Of a stretch of DNA of 9,045 nt, positions 6,679-9,045 are shown in pieces (the stretch's first letter is position 1; every line of letters begins with the position of its first letter). The notes under the pieces are model-generated. The model saw only the letters and a program-made list of their open reading frames with translations. It had not been told where the DNA came from and did no database searches. This DNA comes from Microcaldota archaeon (lineage in GTDB: Archaea > Micrarchaeota > Micrarchaeia > Micrarchaeales > Micrarchaeaceae), in contig JAJZLZ010000039.1 of assembly GCA_021850375.1 (NCBI GenBank), positions 1 to 9,045 of the forward strand, written 5' to 3'. Made by a program: the position numbers and the translations under genes.

Positions 6679-7959
6679 ATGAAGTCACAAAGCGCAATGG
6701 AGTACATGTTCACTTACGGCGCAGCATTTATACTCCTCGGGCTTGCGGTGGGCATGCTGTATTACTATGGGGTTTCATCCATAACAAACAGCGTGCCTAG
6801 CTCATGTACGACATTTAGCATGCTACAATGCGATGACATACTGTTATTTTCATCTGGCGTAATGTCTCTACAGATGGAAAATTCAGGTCCGCCGATTAGG
6901 ATTTTGGGGCTATCGTGCACGCGCGGCATAACCCCGAATAATTTCCCTCAGAACGTAAATTATACTATGGAAACCGGGCAGACCGTATTTACAGAGATAC
7001 AATGCCCGCTTTTAGCGGCAAATTTTGGCACCACATTCACGGGAACGCTGTGGGCGGAGTATAATACGGGCTATGGAGCCAACCAGATAACCGAAATCGG
7101 CAGGGTGTTTGCCAAGGTTACTGATCTGGGCTCGCCGCCAAGTTATATGGAATCATTTGTGCCAATTAGCATAACAGACACAAAGGGAGACTTAAATACT
7201 CCCTTTCAAATGCCATTAACAATAAATAGCATAACCTACAACGCATATATAAATTCAAACTGGCAGAATGTCGAGTTCTCAATAGGAAATCCGATCGGCA
7301 TGTTAAATAGCAGCGAAGTCAATGCATGGGTATCATCTGGGCCGGACAATTTGGGTAATACTATTGTGTGGGTCAACATACCATATTACAGCCAGCCAAC
7401 GAGGAACGTTAATCTGTATATGAACTTCCTATCCTCTGGGAGCATGTCTGCCGGCGGGCCGCTGGGCGAAGCCGCATTTTTGTCAAGCAAATATGGCGAG
7501 TATGATGACGGAAACGTCGTATTCCCTTTCTATAGTAGTTTTTACGGCAGATCACTTGGCCCGATTTGGAGCCAATACGGACAGAACATATATTCGGTAG
7601 GGGATGGGCTTAGCGTATCGTCCAGGGGCAATATAATGCCAAGTTACATATATGCTAATCCGATTTACTCAACATCAAGCGTATTTTTGGTGAACGTATC
7701 AAATTACGGTCTTAAAAACAATAATTTAATGGTTGGATGGCTAGACAAGGCCAGCGGCAGAATTATCGGAGTTAACGTCATAAGCAGGGGTGACTTTACC
7801 TATCCATGGACTTCAGGCTATGGCAGCGTATCAATATATGCATCGGGCAAGAACCTCGGAAGCGCATTCATACAATATGCTCTTTTATACAATCCGCCAT
7901 CTCTAGGAATGCAGGATATAAATGTAACTATGGGTTCAATAGGCGGATCTATAAAGTGA
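6679..7959 (+). CDS. Type IV pilin-like surface protein with DUF2341-type domain
   Basis: A predicted exported surface protein, possibly a pilus subunit or adhesin; its ligand is unknown. The start MKSQSAMEYMF, followed by a hydrophobic stretch to about residue 30, is a class III (type IV pilin-like) leader. Cleavage is expected after Ser3, before Gln4, by an archaeal prepilin peptidase, leaving the hydrophobic helix as the assembly or anchoring segment. Residues about 32-148 form a pilin-like head containing all four cysteines (43, 51, 80, 109), which could make two disulfides. From about 160 to 420 the protein resembles the DUF2341 domain seen in archaeal surface proteins, with IVWVNIPYY at 229-237 and PLGEAAFLSSKYGEYDDG at 261-278 as the clearest landmarks. 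Sequons at Asn94, 210, 339 and 415 suggest glycosylation. There is no C-terminal membrane anchor. At 426 aa it is compact. The stop codon overlaps the convergent methyltransferase gene by 11 nt. Confidence 0.82.
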   Translation: MKSQSAMEYMFTYGAAFILLGLAVGMLYYYGVSSITNSVPSSCTTFSMLQCDDILLFSSGVMSLQMENSGPPIRILGLSCTRGITPNNFPQNVNYTMETGQTVFTEIQCPLLAANFGTTFTGTLWAEYNTGYGANQITEIGRVFAKVTDLGSPPSYMESFVPISITDTKGDLNTPFQMPLTINSITYNAYINSNWQNVEFSIGNPIGMLNSSEVNAWVSSGPDNLGNTIVWVNIPYYSQPTRNVNLYMNFLSSGSMSAGGPLGEAAFLSSKYGEYDDGNVVFPFYSSFYGRSLGPIWSQYGQNIYSVGDGLSVSSRGNIMPSYIYANPIYSTSSVFLVNVSNYGLKNNNLMVGWLDKASGRIIGVNVISRGDFTYPWTSGYGSVSIYASGKNLGSAFIQYALLYNPPSLGMQDINVTMGSIGGSIK

Positions 7960-9040
7960 GCGCGAAAAGAGTAAGCTCTTCCCGATTGTGCGGCAGCTTT
8001 TTTATTCTAATATTAAAGTAGCGTTTGGATAGCAAATCCAATATCTTATCAAGGTTGTTTATCTGCGCCTCATTAATGAGCTTTATAGTCATTATTATTA
8101 TGCCATTCCTGTTCAAAACATTTGCGCATTCTATTGCTATTGTCGCGCTGTTTGCAGGGGCAAGATTAGCATCTATTGTGACAATATCAAATTTTCCAAA
8201 TGCCTTTGAGATCTCTTCGATGTTTATGCTATTTGAGCGTATGTGCATTAAATCAAAATCTTTAATGTTATCGCCATACTTAACGAGCTTCACGCAATCT
8301 TGGAGCTCATTATCCTTAAATTCCCCTATAGCATACTTTTTGCTTCCGGAAATATTTTTATAGTCCATCAGTGCATTGTCAAAGGCAACGACTTTGCCCC
8401 CATTTCTAATCATATAATTGCTCCAGCCCCCCGGCGCGGCACCGATATCAAGGCATAGCCCTTTAATTGCATTAATATTAAATGCCTCAAACGCCTCGCT
8501 TAATTTTATTTCGGATCTGTTAATTTTGTTATCATAATTTTGCATCTTTCTCTGGTAACTTATCACCTTGTCGATCGCGCTAGATGAGTCTATGCAGGAT
8601 AATATTGCGCGGTCAGCTAAATTTACGACAAACAGCAAAGTCTGAGGAGATGATAGGTCAACTTTAAAGCCCAAAGACTCAAGTTCCCTTCCTATCTCGA
8701 CCTCTACGGACTTCGCATTACCTTCGATAATCGATAAGTGCTTTACAAATTCGATTTTAAACGTTTTAGATTTGGGCAAAATGCGTTCGCAAGCATTTAT
8801 GAGCTCGGATATACTTGAGATCTTAATGTCTGATGATATCGGAAGAATATTGTATACAAATATCGGCTGTTTAGATTTGATGCTGTCCAATATCTGCCCA
8901 TACTCAGCACCGATTTCTACGCTAGTTATTGATTGCATTATTGGTTTTGGATGGAGCATGCGCTCGCCAAAAGCTTTTGATATCTCATTTAATGCATAGC
9001 GCATGTATCTGCTGTCTGCGCAGAGAAGATATGTTGGCAT
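7949..9040 (-). CDS. THUMP plus FtsJ/RrmJ-like RNA 2'-O-ribose methyltransferase (RlmM-like)
   Basis: Predicted to transfer a methyl group from S-adenosylmethionine to a ribose 2'-OH of rRNA or tRNA. The C-terminal half (about 172-363) is an FtsJ-type Rossmann fold with the SAM-binding motif LDIGAAPGGWS at 197-207. All four residues of the RrmJ K-D-K-E catalytic set can be placed: Lys179 (SEIKLSEAF), Asp290 (VTIDANLAP), Lys320 (IMTIKL) and Glu355 (REELTLFA). The N-terminal half (about 1-165) begins MPTYLLCADS and contains a THUMP-like RNA-binding segment at roughly 93-142 (FKIEFVK to LLFVVNLADRAI). This order and the 363-aa length match bacterial RlmM (366 aa in E. coli, 23S rRNA Cm2498), but the archaeal target cannot be read from sequence. 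Only 5 nt precede the ATG at 9040, so the promoter lies outside and an upstream extension cannot be excluded, though the N-terminus looks complete. The stop is TAG. Confidence 0.85.
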   Translation of the reverse strand: MPTYLLCADSRYMRYALNEISKAFGERMLHPKPIMQSITSVEIGAEYGQILDSIKSKQPIFVYNILPISSDIKISSISELINACERILPKSKTFKIEFVKHLSIIEGNAKSVEVEIGRELESLGFKVDLSSPQTLLFVVNLADRAILSCIDSSSAIDKVISYQRKMQNYDNKINRSEIKLSEAFEAFNINAIKGLCLDIGAAPGGWSNYMIRNGGKVVAFDNALMDYKNISGSKKYAIGEFKDNELQDCVKLVKYGDNIKDFDLMHIRSNSINIEEISKAFGKFDIVTIDANLAPANSATIAIECANVLNRNGIIIMTIKLINEAQINNLDKILDLLSKRYFNIRIKKLPHNREELTLFALTL

Positions 9041-9045
9041 ATGAT

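Noticed and set aside
7967..8003. Possible hairpin (AAGAG/CTCTT) plus T-run as a terminator for the surface-protein gene
   Set aside because: The stem is 5 bp and the T-run is over 15 nt away, all inside methyltransferase codons. It could work as an archaeal T-rich terminator, but it is too weak to list as a feature.
8025..8363. Plus-strand open frame of 112 codons inside the methyltransferase gene
   Set aside because: It overlaps the catalytic domain on the opposite strand, where the SAM motif and K-D-K-E residues are intact.

Overview
The window looks like chromosomal DNA from an archaeon, most likely a DPANN-type lineage such as Micrarchaeota. The reasons are a type IV pilin-like protein with a KSQSAMEY class III leader fused to a DUF2341-type domain, an archaeal/eukaryote-type prolyl-tRNA synthetase, a signal peptidase with a Ser-His-Asp arrangement instead of the bacterial Ser-Lys dyad, few Shine-Dalgarno sequences, and A/T-rich boxes about 25 nt ahead of start codons. 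ATA is the favoured isoleucine codon. The lineage is an inference from protein character; no rRNA gene is present to fix it.

Layout. Positions 1-1001 (minus strand) carry the first 333 codons of proS, cut by the window edge. A short A/T-rich gap (1002-1067) holds apparent divergent promoters for proS and for a rightward gene series: a membrane-embedded site-2-type metalloprotease with CBS domains (1068-2153), a full-length SMC ATPase (2189-5578) and an S26-family signal peptidase (5583-6605). The gaps of 35 and 4 nt suggest at least smc and the peptidase are co-transcribed. After a 73-nt gap with its own likely promoter comes the pilin-like/DUF2341 surface protein (6679-7959). It converges on, and overlaps by 11 nt, a minus-strand THUMP plus FtsJ-like 2'-O-methyltransferase (7949-9040). 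Coding density is very high; no RNA gene, mobile element, CRISPR array or significant repeat was seen.

How the genes relate. proS and the methyltransferase belong to translation and RNA modification. SMC compacts and segregates the chromosome, but no scpA/scpB partner lies beside it. The other three rightward genes concern the envelope: an intramembrane protease, a leader peptidase with an enlarged, glycosylation-motif-rich exposed region, and an exported surface protein. The surface protein's class III leader should be cut by a prepilin peptidase, not by the neighbouring S26 enzyme, so they need not be enzyme and substrate.

Nothing in the window amounts to a clearly new defence or mobile system. 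The points most worth following up are the enlarged signal peptidase, the RlmM-like domain order of the methyltransferase in an archaeon, and the compact pilin-DUF2341 fusion.
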